Notes under the pieces: generated by a model | Databases searched by the model: none | Seen by the model: only the letters and a program-made list of their open reading frames with translations | Told to the model about the DNA's origin: nothing | Assembly (NCBI RefSeq): GCF_900103195.1 | Contig: NZ_FMWU01000008.1 | Location: 1 to 64,000 of the forward strand | Length of the DNA stretch: 64,000 nucleotides | Source: Methylobacterium sp. UNC378MF | Lineage (GTDB): Bacteria > Pseudomonadota > Alphaproteobacteria > Rhizobiales > Beijerinckiaceae | Reading direction: 5' to 3' | Program-made: the position numbers and the translations under genes | Shown: piece by piece, positions 35,614 to 43,903 of the stretch | Position numbering within the stretch: the first letter of the stretch is position 1 | How the letters are laid out: every line of letters starts with the position of its first letter

Positions 35614-35760
35614 TTAGCGCTCGCTAACCGGCCCGACCGGGATCCGGAAGGCCCGCTTTCCATAATTCCGGGCCCAGAGCACGGTCCCGTTGGGAAGCGT
35701 GATGAACGGACGGAAAATGTACTGCTGGCCCTCAGAGAGCGGCTTCGGGGTGTCAGCCAT
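35614..35760 (-). CDS. small hypothetical protein, 48 residues
   Basis: AAAGGAT lies eight bases upstream of ATG 35760, which decides this start over the longer frame. The short protein is polar at first ('MADTPKPLSEGQQY') and then beta-like ('IFRPFITLPNGTVLWARNYG'). No family is recognised. It reads toward the 35035-35526 gene on the same strand with a gap of about 90 bases. Confidence 0.5.
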   Translation of the reverse strand: MADTPKPLSEGQQYIFRPFITLPNGTVLWARNYGKRAFRIPVGPVSER

Positions 35761-35977
35761 GGCGAAATCCTTTCGTGCCATGTTGACCGAGAGCCGCCGC
35801 GGACCTAGATATTCCACCTTCCACAGCGAACATCCGAGGGCCGGCGACGGCCCCCGATCGGTTTCAGTCCACCACCCGGTGGACCGAGCGCGCCCCGCCC
35901 AACCAGGCGGGGCGTTTTGCGCTGGGGATTCAAATAGAGTCGTTCGTCACGAATTGCAACCCCGTGAGTGGATTCCG

Positions 35978-36006
35978 TTAACCAATTCCATAGGATTGTG
36001 TTATGG
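35978..36006 (+). promoter_or_regulatory. candidate promoter with adjacent inverted repeat
   Basis: TTAACC (35978-35983) and TTATGG (36001-36006) lie 17 bases apart in AT-rich DNA 60 bases upstream of the wHTH gene. An inverted repeat CACCCA-N13-TGGGTG follows at 36010-36034 and could be an operator or a 5' hairpin. Confidence 0.35.
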
Positions 36007-36066
36007 TGACACCCATTCTCGGTTAGGGTGGGTGCCGACATGAACTTTCACGTTGGAGGCCGCATC

Positions 36067-36504
36067 ATGGACGAGCGGTCGTATCAGGGCATTCTGCAGC
36101 GCCGGCGCGAGCTTCAAGAGGAGCTTCGCGCTATCAACGACATCATCCATGGCTATGAGAGGTTGCAGCAGCTTCGCGCCGGCTCCGAAATCCGCGAGTT
36201 TGAGGCGATGTCTGCGCCGAGCGAGCCTAGGCGTCGCGAGCGCAACGTGTTTCCGCCGCGACACCTCGCTAATCTCGCCCGCAGCGAAATCCTGCGGGTC
36301 GGCCGCCCCATGACTCGTGGCGAGTTGGTTGCCGCCTTTGAGGCGTCAGGAATCCCACTTGCCGGCAAGGACAAACCGAAAAATATTGGCACCATCATGT
36401 GGCGCTTCAGGGATGAATTCCTGAATGTACCAGGCCAGGGCTATTGGCCGAAGGATGTGCCGAATGAGGCCGTCGAGGGGGCAGCCTCGGACAAGCTCGC
36501 CTAA
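36067..36504 (+). CDS. winged-helix (HARE-HTH-like) protein
   Basis: A 145-residue protein: an N-terminal coiled coil ('YQGILQRRRELQEELRAIND'), a basic linker, and a C-terminal winged-helix domain with 'GRPMTRGELVAAFEASGIPL' and 'KNIGTIMWRFRDEFLNVPGQ'. The last segment resembles HARE-HTH/HB1-type domains that couple to DNA-modifying or regulatory proteins. GGAGG seven bases before ATG 36067 decides the start. It is convergent with the next gene, overlapping it by four bases. A regulator of element genes is plausible. Confidence 0.65.
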   Translation: MDERSYQGILQRRRELQEELRAINDIIHGYERLQQLRAGSEIREFEAMSAPSEPRRRERNVFPPRHLANLARSEILRVGRPMTRGELVAAFEASGIPLAGKDKPKNIGTIMWRFRDEFLNVPGQGYWPKDVPNEAVEGAASDKLA

Positions 36505-36785
36505 GGCTTCAGCCGGGTCACCGCATTCTCAAGTCGCATGATCGCCTGATGAATGGCGTAGAGGTCGTGGCCTGTTGGTTTCGGCCTCAGTGCGCCCTCG
36601 ATCCAGCCAAGCTGCTCAATGGCGTAGCGGTACCGCGGGTTGGTTACCCGGCGTGCCGAACGGCAAGTGCTCTGCATTGCCTTCACGATCTCGGTTGATC
36701 GCGATTGCTCGAACTCGGTGTAGAGCGCCCATAGCCGCTCATAGTGTTGCTGAAGCGTCGCAAAATCCCCGGCGTCAAACTCCAT
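36501..36785 (-). CDS. hypothetical helical protein downstream of the repressor
   Basis: A 94-residue protein of unknown family: helical, with 'FATLQQHYERLWALYTEFEQ' and 'AIHQAIMRLENAVTRLKP'. Its first codons overlap the end of the repressor gene by eleven bases, so the two form a leftward operon. A partner of the repressor, such as an antirepressor or a toxin-antitoxin component, is possible but not supported by any motif. Confidence 0.6.
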   Translation of the reverse strand: MEFDAGDFATLQQHYERLWALYTEFEQSRSTEIVKAMQSTCRSARRVTNPRYRYAIEQLGWIEGALRPKPTGHDLYAIHQAIMRLENAVTRLKP

Positions 36786-37020
36786 GGGGCGCCTCCGAAG
36801 GCTTCCTCAGCCGCACACCCGGACCCTCACCATTCTCGTCGATGAAGATGACGCCGGCGGTCTCCAGGGCAGCCTGTAGGGCCGCGACGGTTCGATCCTT
36901 AAGCGTATCGCCGCGCTCGAAGCGCGCCACGGTGTCAGCCGACACGCCTGCTGCAGCGGCAAGATCCCGGACGCCCAAGCCGAGCGCCGTTCGAGCCATC
37001 TTGCACTGGACAGCCTGCAT
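36775..37020 (-). CDS. XRE/Cro-CI-type HTH regulator
   Basis: An 81-residue DNA-binding protein with a standard XRE HTH: 'RTALGLGVRDLAAAAGVSAD' then 'TVARFERGDTLKDRTVAALQ'. The tail 'AALETAGVIFIDENGEGPGV' is typical of short XRE regulators. It is transcribed leftward from a divergent region that carries two related operator-like sequences, so it is likely the element's lysogeny-type or copy-control repressor. Confidence 0.85.
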   Translation of the reverse strand: MQAVQCKMARTALGLGVRDLAAAAGVSADTVARFERGDTLKDRTVAALQAALETAGVIFIDENGEGPGVRLRKPSEAPHGV

Positions 37021-37023
37021 TTC

Positions 37024-37096
37024 ATAACCCTGTTACGATTTCGGTTGACGGCCGTCCGGGAGAGGCGTAATCATAACCTCGTTCCGATTTCGGAAC
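37024..37096. promoter_or_regulatory. divergent promoter region with two operator copies
   Basis: A 21-base sequence occurs twice, at 37024-37044 and 37073-37093, with 18 identical positions and starts 49 bases apart. The right copy contains the perfect inverted repeat GTTCCGA-TT-TCGGAAC (37081-37096). Between them, TTGACG (37045-37050) and TAATCA (37068-37073) form a rightward promoter with 17-base spacing. A leftward promoter may use TTGTTC and TTATGA on the other strand. The layout matches a repressor-controlled switch. Confidence 0.65.
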
Positions 37097-37171
37097 AATA
37101 GATGGTTTCGGCGCTCTGCGCCGGCCTCTCCAGACATGCCCTGAAGCCTTCAGCCCCGGAGCACACCGGTT

Positions 37172-37429
37172 ATGGCAATGCCCCCGCTCGCCCTGAAGCC
37201 GGCCCGCCGCCGGTCCGTCGCCACCCTCTACGCCAGCCCCCGCCCCGTCATTGAGACTGACGAGGCTGTCCCCGGCACCGTCGAGGCTTGGGAAGCCATC
37301 GCTCCCATCCGCCCCGACACCGCCCACGTTCGCGCCCCGCGCTTCCTCGACCTCGCCGGCGAGCTGCTGACCGCCACCCTCATCATCGCCGGGGGCGTGT
37401 TCGCCTACGGCTTCATACCTGTCGCTTGA
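37172..37429 (+). CDS. small hypothetical protein with C-terminal membrane segment
   Basis: An 85-residue protein: a basic N-terminus, a Pro-rich linker, and one C-terminal hydrophobic segment ('ELLTATLIIAGGVFAYGFIP'). It is the first gene under the rightward promoter opposite the repressor, where phages often place early lytic or antirepressor genes. No family is recognised. It is followed eleven bases later by a longer gene. Confidence 0.55.
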   Translation: MAMPPLALKPARRRSVATLYASPRPVIETDEAVPGTVEAWEAIAPIRPDTAHVRAPRFLDLAGELLTATLIIAGGVFAYGFIPVA

Positions 37430-37440
37430 GGGAGGCTGCC

Positions 37441-38298
37441 ATGAGGAAGCCGAACACCGCGAAGGCCGCTCCGGAGGCGCGGGACCTCCGCCAGCGTGCC
37501 GCCCGGGCCCGCGACGCCGCCGGCCGGTTCATCAAGCGGCCCGTCGATGAGCTTCGCTTTGCGAGCCAGACCTTCACCGCGCCTAGTAGCACCGGGGCAA
37601 TGGCAGCCTGGCACGCCGCCTGTCGCGAGCATTCAATTCGCACTGCGCCGCTGCAGGACTGCCCGGCGCTGATGCGTGAAAACGGCGACGTGTGGTCCAC
37701 TCGGAGCCTCTTCCAGGCGCTGGAAGCTGGCGACATCACGGTATCCGAGTACGTCCGACTTCACCCGCTGGCGAGCGAGCGGGAGCTACGCTTTGCCCAA
37801 GTCGCGCACGAACTGAACCTCGGCAGCCTGTTCGCCTCGGCCTATGCGGACGAGTACCCGATCGAGAAGTTCGAGCCGGCTTCCGCCGAGGCTCCGACCA
37901 GGCACCAACTATCCCCGGACCGAGCCTGGGTCGTTGCGCAGGCCACTGCAGTGGACCTGTCTGACCTCACGATCGTGCAGCTACATAATCTGTACGACCA
38001 CTTCGATGCGGTTGCAGAAATCTGGTGTGCCGTGAGCAGCCAGCCTTGGGCAAATAAGGATCGAGGGGGCTGGTTTCGGAACCTGAACGCCGGGGGGCGG
38101 ATAGTCGACCGTGAGGAGGATCGGGCGGCCGAGATACGGAACCGCATAGCTGCAGAGATCCAGACCCGCACGCCTACCAGCGAGCTTGAGCGCGACTGGC
38201 GCCTCGAGACGCTGATCAAGTTCGAATTGCTGTGCGAGACTTCGTTGCGCCACGCCCCCGAACTGCGCGCCGAGATCGCCCAGGCATGGGGTGCATGA
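37441..38298 (+). CDS. hypothetical protein of the element (285 residues)
   Basis: No family recognised. ATG 37441 has GGGAGG at good spacing, and the frame upstream of it mirrors the previous gene. The N-terminus is basic and helical ('RDLRQRAARARDAAGRFIKR'), the middle has 'SLFQALEAGDITVSEYVRLH', and the C-terminal third is strongly helical and charged. It is soluble. The position in the early rightward operon suggests a regulatory, recombination or accessory role, but nothing in the sequence points to one. Confidence 0.7.
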   Translation: MRKPNTAKAAPEARDLRQRAARARDAAGRFIKRPVDELRFASQTFTAPSSTGAMAAWHAACREHSIRTAPLQDCPALMRENGDVWSTRSLFQALEAGDITVSEYVRLHPLASERELRFAQVAHELNLGSLFASAYADEYPIEKFEPASAEAPTRHQLSPDRAWVVAQATAVDLSDLTIVQLHNLYDHFDAVAEIWCAVSSQPWANKDRGGWFRNLNAGGRIVDREEDRAAEIRNRIAAEIQTRTPTSELERDWRLETLIKFELLCETSLRHAPELRAEIAQAWGA

Positions 38299-38299
38299 G

Positions 38300-38542
38300 A
38301 TGGGCGACGTTCTGACTTTCAAGCGCCGCGCCAGGGCTGTGCCTGACACTCGCGCCCGCATTGAGGGCGCCCTGGCCTTGGCCCTAGATGCCGTTGACCA
38401 CCTCGTGGCGGCCTTGGACGAGTTCGACGGGGATCCGGATCTCGAAGACGGAGGCGACGTGGAACCGAGCCTGGGCGCGCCCGAGGGGCATGCCTCTCAG
38501 GTCGTGTGGCTGCGTGGCGGCGACCACGATCTGGAATGGTGA
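38300..38542 (+). CDS. small acidic protein common in alphaproteobacterial prophages
   Basis: An 80-residue protein starting at ATG 38300, just after the previous stop. Its C-terminal half has the acidic pattern 'DGDPDLEDGGDVEPSLGAP', which I recognise from short ORFs of prophage regions in this class, although no function is attached to it. The N-terminal half is a helix ('IEGALALALDAVDHLVAALD'). It is the last gene of the element before attR. Confidence 0.65.
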   Translation: MGDVLTFKRRARAVPDTRARIEGALALALDAVDHLVAALDEFDGDPDLEDGGDVEPSLGAPEGHASQVVWLRGGDHDLEW

Positions 38543-38696
38543 TGGAGAGCGAGCCGCACCCGGTTCGCTTAGACCTAGAGGCTGGGGTGCGGCATTTTTG
38601 ATCGAAGCCACCCCGCTTCACGGTTACCCGTAGCGTTACCCGAGGGCTCCGAGTGTCCTCGGAGTTCGGTCGATTTGGCTTCTAAGTCCTTGAGAT

Positions 38697-38775
<79 letters not shown>

Positions 38776-38837
38776 GATCGCGTCTGCGACCGCCCGGTGG
38801 CCACCAAGTCCGTCCGGGGTGGCGGGCTGATACCAAC

Positions 38838-38874
38838 GCGGCCGGGGCGTGTCCACCCCCGGCCGCAGCTTTTT
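38838..38874 (+). terminator. intrinsic terminator facing rightward at the element/leuA junction
   Basis: GCGGCCGGGG (38838-38847) pairs with CCCCGGCCGC (38857-38866), followed on the plus strand by AGCTTTTTATC. In the leftward direction no T-tract follows, so it best ends rightward transcripts from the element before they run antisense into leuA. It may also cap the 3' end of leuA mRNA. Confidence 0.6.
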
Positions 38875-38875
38875 A

Positions 38876-40441
38876 TCATTCCGCGGCCGCATGCTGTGCA
38901 TGCACGCGCACGGAATGCGCCGAGAGCTTGTTCAGCGCCGAGAGATAGGCCTTTGCCGAGGCGACCAGCGTGTCCGGATCGGCGCCGCGGGCCGTGACGC
39001 TGCGCTCGCCGTCCCGCAGGCGCACGGAGACCTCCGCCTGCGCATCCGTGCCGCCAGTCACGGCGTGGACCTGATAGAGTTCCAGCTGTGCCTGATGCGG
39101 AACCAGCGCCGAGATCGCGTTGAAGACCGCATCCACCGGTCCGTTGCCGTCGGCCTCCTCGATCCGCGTGCCGGTCTCGTCGGCAATGCGCAGGGTCGCG
39201 CGCTGCGGCCCGCGGGTTCCTGCGATGACCGACAGGGAGACCAGCCGGATCCGGTCGTGGGCCGTGGCGAGGTTCTCGTCGACCAGCGCCTCGATATCCT
39301 CGTCGTAGACATGCTTCTTGCGGTCGGCGAGCGCCTTGAACCGCTCGAACGCGTCCTGGAACTGGTTGTCCGACAGGTGCAGGCCGAGATCCTCCAGCTT
39401 CGAGCGAAACGCCGCCCGGCCGGAATGCTTGCCCATCACCAGTGAGGTCTTGGTCAAGCCGACCGAGGCCGGGGTCATGATCTCGTAGGTCTCCGAATTC
39501 TTCAGCATGCCGTCCTGGTGGATGCCGCTCTCGTGCGCGAAGGCGTTGCGGCCAACGATCGCCTTGTTGAACTGGACCGGAAAATTCGTGGCGTGGCTCA
39601 CGAGCTTCGAGGCGCGGGTGAGCATGGTCGACTCGACGCCGGTCTCGTAGGGCAGCACGTCCGCGCGGGTGCGCAACGCCATCACGATCTCCTCGAGCGC
39701 CGCATTGCCGGCCCGCTCGCCGATGCCGTTGATCGTGCACTCGACCTGCCGGGCGCCGCCCTCGATACCCGCCAGGGAGTTCGCGATCGCGAGACCCAGG
39801 TCGTTGTGGCAATGGACCGAGAACACGGCCTTGTCGGCGTTCGGCACGCGCTCGCGGACGTTCGCGAACATGTCACGGTATTCGGACGGCGTGGCGTAGC
39901 CGACCGTGTCCGGGAGATTGATCGTCGTGGCGCCGGCCTTGATCGCCGCTTCGACGCAGCGGCACAGATAGTCGAGGGGCGTGCGGGTCGCGTCCATCGC
40001 CGACCATTCCACGTCCTCGACGAGGTCGCGGGCTTGGGCCACGGTCTTCAGGATGATCTCGACCACTTCGTCCTGACTCTTGCGCATCTGGTGCGCGAGG
40101 TGGATCGGTGAGGTCGACACGAAGGTGTGGATCCGCGCGCGCTTGGCATGGCGCACGGCCTCGCCCGCCCGGGCGATGTCGGCCGGGATAGCGCGGGCGA
40201 GGCCCGCGATGGTCGCGCGCTTGGTCCGGCGGGCGATCTCCGAGACCGCCTCGAAATCGCCGTTCGAGGCGATGGGGAATCCAGCCTCGATGATGTCGAC
40301 GCCCATCGTGTCGAGCAACTCGGCCACCGCGAGCTTCTCGTCGAAGGTCATGGTGGCGCCGGGGCATTGCTCGCCGTCGCGCAGCGTCGTGTCGAAGATG
40401 AGGATCCGGTCGCGGGCGGAGGGGGTGTTGGTCGTGGTCAT
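38876..40441 (-). CDS. leuA: 2-isopropylmalate synthase
   Basis: First committed step of leucine synthesis: acetyl-CoA plus 2-oxoisovalerate to 2-isopropylmalate. The 521-residue protein has the TIM-barrel start '[14 protein letters not shown]', 'EAGFPIAS', the metal-binding '[13 protein letters not shown]' and '[14 protein letters not shown]', then linker domains and the C-terminal LeuA allosteric domain ('[20 protein letters not shown]') for leucine feedback. It is complete and of type I length. It is preceded by a 110-base leader ORF rich in Leu codons and a hairpin. leuB lies 2.2 kb away on the other strand. Confidence 0.97.
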   Translation of the reverse strand: MTTTNTPSARDRILIFDTTLRDGEQCPGATMTFDEKLAVAELLDTMGVDIIEAGFPIASNGDFEAVSEIARRTKRATIAGLARAIPADIARAGEAVRHAKRARIHTFVSTSPIHLAHQMRKSQDEVVEIILKTVAQARDLVEDVEWSAMDATRTPLDYLCRCVEAAIKAGATTINLPDTVGYATPSEYRDMFANVRERVPNADKAVFSVHCHNDLGLAIANSLAGIEGGARQVECTINGIGERAGNAALEEIVMALRTRADVLPYETGVESTMLTRASKLVSHATNFPVQFNKAIVGRNAFAHESGIHQDGMLKNSETYEIMTPASVGLTKTSLVMGKHSGRAAFRSKLEDLGLHLSDNQFQDAFERFKALADRKKHVYDEDIEALVDENLATAHDRIRLVSLSVIAGTRGPQRATLRIADETGTRIEEADGNGPVDAVFNAISALVPHQAQLELYQVHAVTGGTDAQAEVSVRLRDGERSVTARGADPDTLVASAKAYLSALNKLSAHSVRVHAQHAAAE

Positions 40442-40527
40442 GGCATTACCCTGTCGCGGGCCGCCCGGCTCGAGATGGCGCGGCGCGGCGTGGTGCCCTC
40501 ACGGGCGGGTTCGCGAATGCAAGAACT

Positions 40528-40568
40528 CCCCTGAAGGCCCAGGCGCGCGCCCGGACGGCCCTCAGGGG
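40528..40568 (-). promoter_or_regulatory. leu attenuator hairpin
   Basis: On the reverse strand CCCCTGAGGGCC (40568-40557) pairs with GGGCCTTCAGGGG (40540-40528), a strong GC stem with one bulge. It follows the leader peptide's Leu run and includes its stop codon in the 5' arm. The tract after the stem (AGTTCTTGC) is only weakly U-rich. Confidence 0.65.
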
Positions 40569-40672
40569 CGGGTAAGCAGAAGCGGAAGAGCAAGCCCGAC
40601 GCGACGCGCACGCGACCGCAGCGCCGTCTGGGCGGCGCGGGCGATCTCGGGCGCTGAGCCGGCTCTGGCCAA
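40562..40672 (-). CDS. leuL: leu leader peptide
   Basis: A 36-codon ORF starts at TTG 40672, nine bases after AGGAG, and ends 120 bases before leuA. Its last twelve residues are 'VGLALPLLLTRP' with five leucines, four of them encoded by CTT, a rare codon in this GC-rich genome. That is the hallmark of a leucine-sensing attenuation leader. The start codon is an inference; shorter versions would keep the Leu run. Confidence 0.7.
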   Translation of the reverse strand: MARAGSAPEIARAAQTALRSRARRVGLALPLLLTRP

Positions 40673-40730
40673 GGCTCGTCTCTCCTGTCGGCGACCCGCG
40701 CGGGATGGTCTCACGGCGCAGTGCCGCCCG

Positions 40731-40759
40731 TAGGTATCCCCGCAGCGGCCGGAACACAA
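40731..40759 (-). promoter_or_regulatory. candidate promoter of the leuL-leuA transcript
   Basis: On the reverse strand TTGTGT (40759-40754) and TACCTA (40736-40731) are separated by 17 bases. Transcription would start near 40724, 50 bases before leuL. Confidence 0.5.
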
Positions 40760-40780
40760 GCGAGACCCGCGCCCGGCACG

Positions 40781-41668
40781 TCAGGAGGCACATGCGTATC
40801 TCGGAGTGGCCGCGTCGGGCTTCGGCTCCGCGAGGATTGCCGCTGCGAGATCGTCGTAGAACAGCATCTGCCCCGCGGCCCAATCCTCGAACTCCGTCAG
40901 CAGCGTCGGATCGAGTGCGGTCAGGCGGCTGTCGGCGATCCGGATCCATCCTGCCGCCTCCGCTTCCCCCAGCAGATTGCCGATATGGGCGCGGGACACG
41001 TTCAGCCGCTCAGCGAGGCCGCGCAGCTTCAGCGGCAATGCCGCGGGCGCGCCGGGGACGGTCGCTGCGTAATGGGCTCCGATGAGCGCTGTGAGCAGCG
41101 GGTACCCGCAGTCGCGGCTGGCGAAATGAAGAACCCGTGTGAACGGCGCGATAAGCGTGCCGTGCCGTAGGACATGCGCTGCCGCTCCGTGGACGAGTTC
41201 CCCGAGCCTGTCGGGATCGTCGAGCCGGGCCGCGCGGCCTGGATCGCGCCGGGCAACGGCATCCATGGCGGCGACGAACAGGCGCCCGGACCGCCCGATC
41301 TCGGTCACCAGTGCCGGCGAAGCCTGCAGGCATTTCACACGCCCATCCTCCCGATCCGCCACCGCGGTGACGAAACGCCCTGCCTTGAGCGCCGACACGA
41401 ACCCGGCCGTTTGCCGGCGGCTCGATCCGACCATCGCCTGAAGGGCCGTTAGGGTCGGGCGCGGGCCGCCATGGTGACGCCAGGCGTAATCGTTGTGGAT
41501 CAGCATGAACGAGACCACGTAGCGCCCAATCTGGTTGAGCATCTTTCGGGTCGGCCAAACAATCTGCGACGGCTCGATCATGCCCCGGCAATAACCGGCG
41601 ACAGCCAGACGGAACTCGCGTTCGGATCGAAGCAGAGCGATCCGGGACCGAAAATGATCGTCCAACAT
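40781..41668 (-). CDS. HTH-containing hypothetical protein (probable regulator)
   Basis: A protein of about 295 residues with two winged-helix-like regions: an N-terminal one ('PTLTALQAMVGSSRRQTAGF', 'VSALKAGRFVTA') and a C-terminal one ('LKLRGLAERLNVSRAHIGNL', 'LGEAEAAGWIRI'). Between them is a helical segment. This resembles duplicated MarR/GntR-like DNA-binding folds without a named family. The frame reaches 42034, but ATG 41668 begins the protein-like part. It lies upstream of leuL on the same strand and is divergent from the carbonic anhydrase gene. Confidence 0.7.
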   Translation of the reverse strand: MLDDHFRSRIALLRSEREFRLAVAGYCRGMIEPSQIVWPTRKMLNQIGRYVVSFMLIHNDYAWRHHGGPRPTLTALQAMVGSSRRQTAGFVSALKAGRFVTAVADREDGRVKCLQASPALVTEIGRSGRLFVAAMDAVARRDPGRAARLDDPDRLGELVHGAAAHVLRHGTLIAPFTRVLHFASRDCGYPLLTALIGAHYAATVPGAPAALPLKLRGLAERLNVSRAHIGNLLGEAEAAGWIRIADSRLTALDPTLLTEFEDWAAGQMLFYDDLAAAILAEPKPDAATPRYACAS

Positions 41669-41840
41669 TCGCGCCCCGCGCAAGCCGGACCCATGCCTCG
41701 CAATGCCCTGCACAGGGGCTCCGGTCCAGTAATTCCTGCAAAGTTTGGACTCGGCGGTGAAGAGCCGGTGAAGATACAGATTGGTTTGCTCGAATCTGCC
41801 CCGCCGGGACGAGCGGTGCGCCGGGCCTGGCCGGCTTGAA

Positions 41841-42578
41841 ATGCGAAGGGGACCGTCACGCGTGTGCGATCTGCATCGACCCTCCCTGTCACGGCGCAGC
41901 CTTCTGACGGCCGTCGCCGTCGGCACCCTGGCCGGCGCCTCTGCCCGGCCGCAGCGCGCCGAGGCGGCCGCTGACGAAGCGCGGCCGAACGCCATCAAGC
42001 CCGAGGAAGCCCTGGCGCGGCTGCTCGACGGCAATGGCCGCTACGCGGCCAATGCCACCGTCAACAGGGATTTCTCGGCCGGTCGCGCCGCGCGGGCCGC
42101 CGCGCAATATCCGATCGCCTGCATCGTCGGCTGTGCCGACGCCCGGGTCGCCCCCGATTTCATCTTCGATCAGGGACCGGGCGATCTGTTCGTCGTCCGC
42201 GTCGCCGGCAACTTCGTCAACACAGACGGCCTTGCCAGTCTCGAATACGGCGTCTCGATTCTGGGCGCGCCGCTGATCCTCGTCCTCGGCCATTCCGAAT
42301 GCGGCGCCGTGAAGGCGACGATCGATGTCATGAAGACCAAGGCCGTGCTGCCCGGCCACCTCCCGGCGCTCATCGATGCGATTCGCCCTGCGGTCGATCT
42401 GGCCGAGAAGGCGCGGGCGCAGGATCCCCTCGCCGAGGCCATTGCCCAGAATGTCCGGCACACCGTGCGACGGCTGGAGCAGGCCGGGCCGATCATTGCG
42501 GAGGCCGTCGCCGCCAAGCGGGTGAAGGTCGCGGGCGGCTTCTACGACATCGCCACCGGCAAGGTCGCGCTCATCTGA
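41841..42578 (+). CDS. beta-carbonic anhydrase with Tat signal
   Basis: Zinc enzyme interconverting CO2 and bicarbonate; 245 residues. The N-terminus carries a twin-arginine signal ('SLSRRSLLTAVAVGTLAGAS') with an AxA-type cleavage near 'QRAEAAA', so the enzyme is exported folded to the periplasm. Zinc ligands and catalytic dyad are visible: 'IVGCADARVAP' (Cys, Asp, Arg) and 'LGHSECGAVKA' (His, Cys). ATG 41841 is chosen; GTG 41862, after AAGGGGA, is an alternative that keeps the Tat motif. Most cytosolic beta-type enzymes lack such a signal. Confidence 0.9.
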   Translation: MRRGPSRVCDLHRPSLSRRSLLTAVAVGTLAGASARPQRAEAAADEARPNAIKPEEALARLLDGNGRYAANATVNRDFSAGRAARAAAQYPIACIVGCADARVAPDFIFDQGPGDLFVVRVAGNFVNTDGLASLEYGVSILGAPLILVLGHSECGAVKATIDVMKTKAVLPGHLPALIDAIRPAVDLAEKARAQDPLAEAIAQNVRHTVRRLEQAGPIIAEAVAAKRVKVAGGFYDIATGKVALI

Positions 42579-42681
42579 CAGGATGGCGCCGCGCCACGGC
42601 GTTCAAGGGAGCGCCTTGCCAATGACGGTCCCGCCTCGATAAAGCCCGCCGGCACGTCGAGACCAAACCCGCGAGACCGCC

Positions 42682-43791
42682 ATGGCCAGCTACAAGCTCC
42701 TGCTCCTCCCCGGCGACGGGATCGGTCCGGAAGTCGCGGGCGGCATGCAGGTCGTGCTGGACGCCCTCAAGGAGACTGGTCTCGCCACCTTTGAGACCGA
42801 GACGGATCTCGTCGGCGGCTGCGCCCTCGATGCCCATGGCCGCCCGCTCGCGGACGCGACCCTGGAGCGCGCCAAGGACGCGGATGCCATCCTGCTCGGG
42901 GCGGTCGGAGGCCCGAAATGGGCCGGTGTCGCTTACGAGAACCGCCCGGAGGCCGGTCTTCTGCGCCTGCGCAAGGAACTCGACCTCTTCGCCAACCTGC
43001 GCCCGGCGATCTGTTACCCGGCGCTGGCCGAGGCCTCCGCGCTCAAGCGCGAGCTGGTCGAGGGTCTCGACATCATGATCGTCCGGGAGCTGACCGGCGG
43101 CGTCTATTTCGGTGAGCCGAAGGAGATCACCACGCTGGAGGACGGCTCCAAGCGGGCGGTCGACACCCAGGTCTACACGACGGCCGAGATCGAGCGGATC
43201 GCCCATGTGGCCTTCGACCTCGCCGGCAAGCGCTCGGGCCGGGTCGCCTCCGCCGAGAAGCACAACGTGATGAAGTCGGGCGTCCTCTGGAAGGAGGTCG
43301 TCACCCAGGTCCATGCCGAGCACTACGCCGACCTGCAGCTCGAGCACATCCTGGCCGACAATTGCGCCATGCAGCTGGTGCGCCGGCCCAAGCAGTTCGA
43401 CGTGCTGGTGACCGACAACCTGTTCGGCGACGTGCTCTCCGACATCGCCGCCATGCTCACCGGCTCCCTCGGCATGCTGCCCTCGGCCTCGCTCGGCGCC
43501 GTCGACGAAAGCGGCCTGCGCCGCGCGCTCTACGAGCCGGTCCACGGTTCGGCTCCCGACATCGCCGGCCAGGACAAGGCCAACCCGATCGCCATGATCG
43601 GATCGCTCGCCATGTGCCTGCGCTATTCCTTCGGCCTCGGCGATGCCGCCGATGCGCTGGACGGCGCCATCACGGACGCGCTCGCGGGCGGCGCGCGCAC
43701 GGCCGACATCGCCGGCGAGGGCACGAACCCCATGGGCACCCGGGCCATGGCCGCCGCGGTGGCAGACGCGCTCCGGGCGCGGGCCGGCTGA
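42682..43791 (+). CDS. leuB: 3-isopropylmalate dehydrogenase
   Basis: NAD-dependent oxidative decarboxylation of 3-isopropylmalate in leucine synthesis; 369 residues, full length. Motifs: '[15 protein letters not shown]', '[13 protein letters not shown]', the substrate-specific loop '[20 protein letters not shown]', and the Mg/NAD signature '[20 protein letters not shown]' followed by '[14 protein letters not shown]'. The Leu-Leu-Arg loop separates it from isocitrate dehydrogenase. It is not linked to leuA transcription, which runs the other way. Confidence 0.97.
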   Translation: MASYKLLLLPGDGIGPEVAGGMQVVLDALKETGLATFETETDLVGGCALDAHGRPLADATLERAKDADAILLGAVGGPKWAGVAYENRPEAGLLRLRKELDLFANLRPAICYPALAEASALKRELVEGLDIMIVRELTGGVYFGEPKEITTLEDGSKRAVDTQVYTTAEIERIAHVAFDLAGKRSGRVASAEKHNVMKSGVLWKEVVTQVHAEHYADLQLEHILADNCAMQLVRRPKQFDVLVTDNLFGDVLSDIAAMLTGSLGMLPSASLGAVDESGLRRALYEPVHGSAPDIAGQDKANPIAMIGSLAMCLRYSFGLGDAADALDGAITDALAGGARTADIAGEGTNPMGTRAMAAAVADALRARAG

Positions 43792-43903
43792 GACACGACT
43801 TTGCGCGTCGCAGCACCGGCGTCGATCCCCAGCCGCGTGTTTCGACGCATGGCGGCCGGGCCCGACCTTCGCTATGACGCGCCCATCGAGGATTGGGAGC
43901 GTC

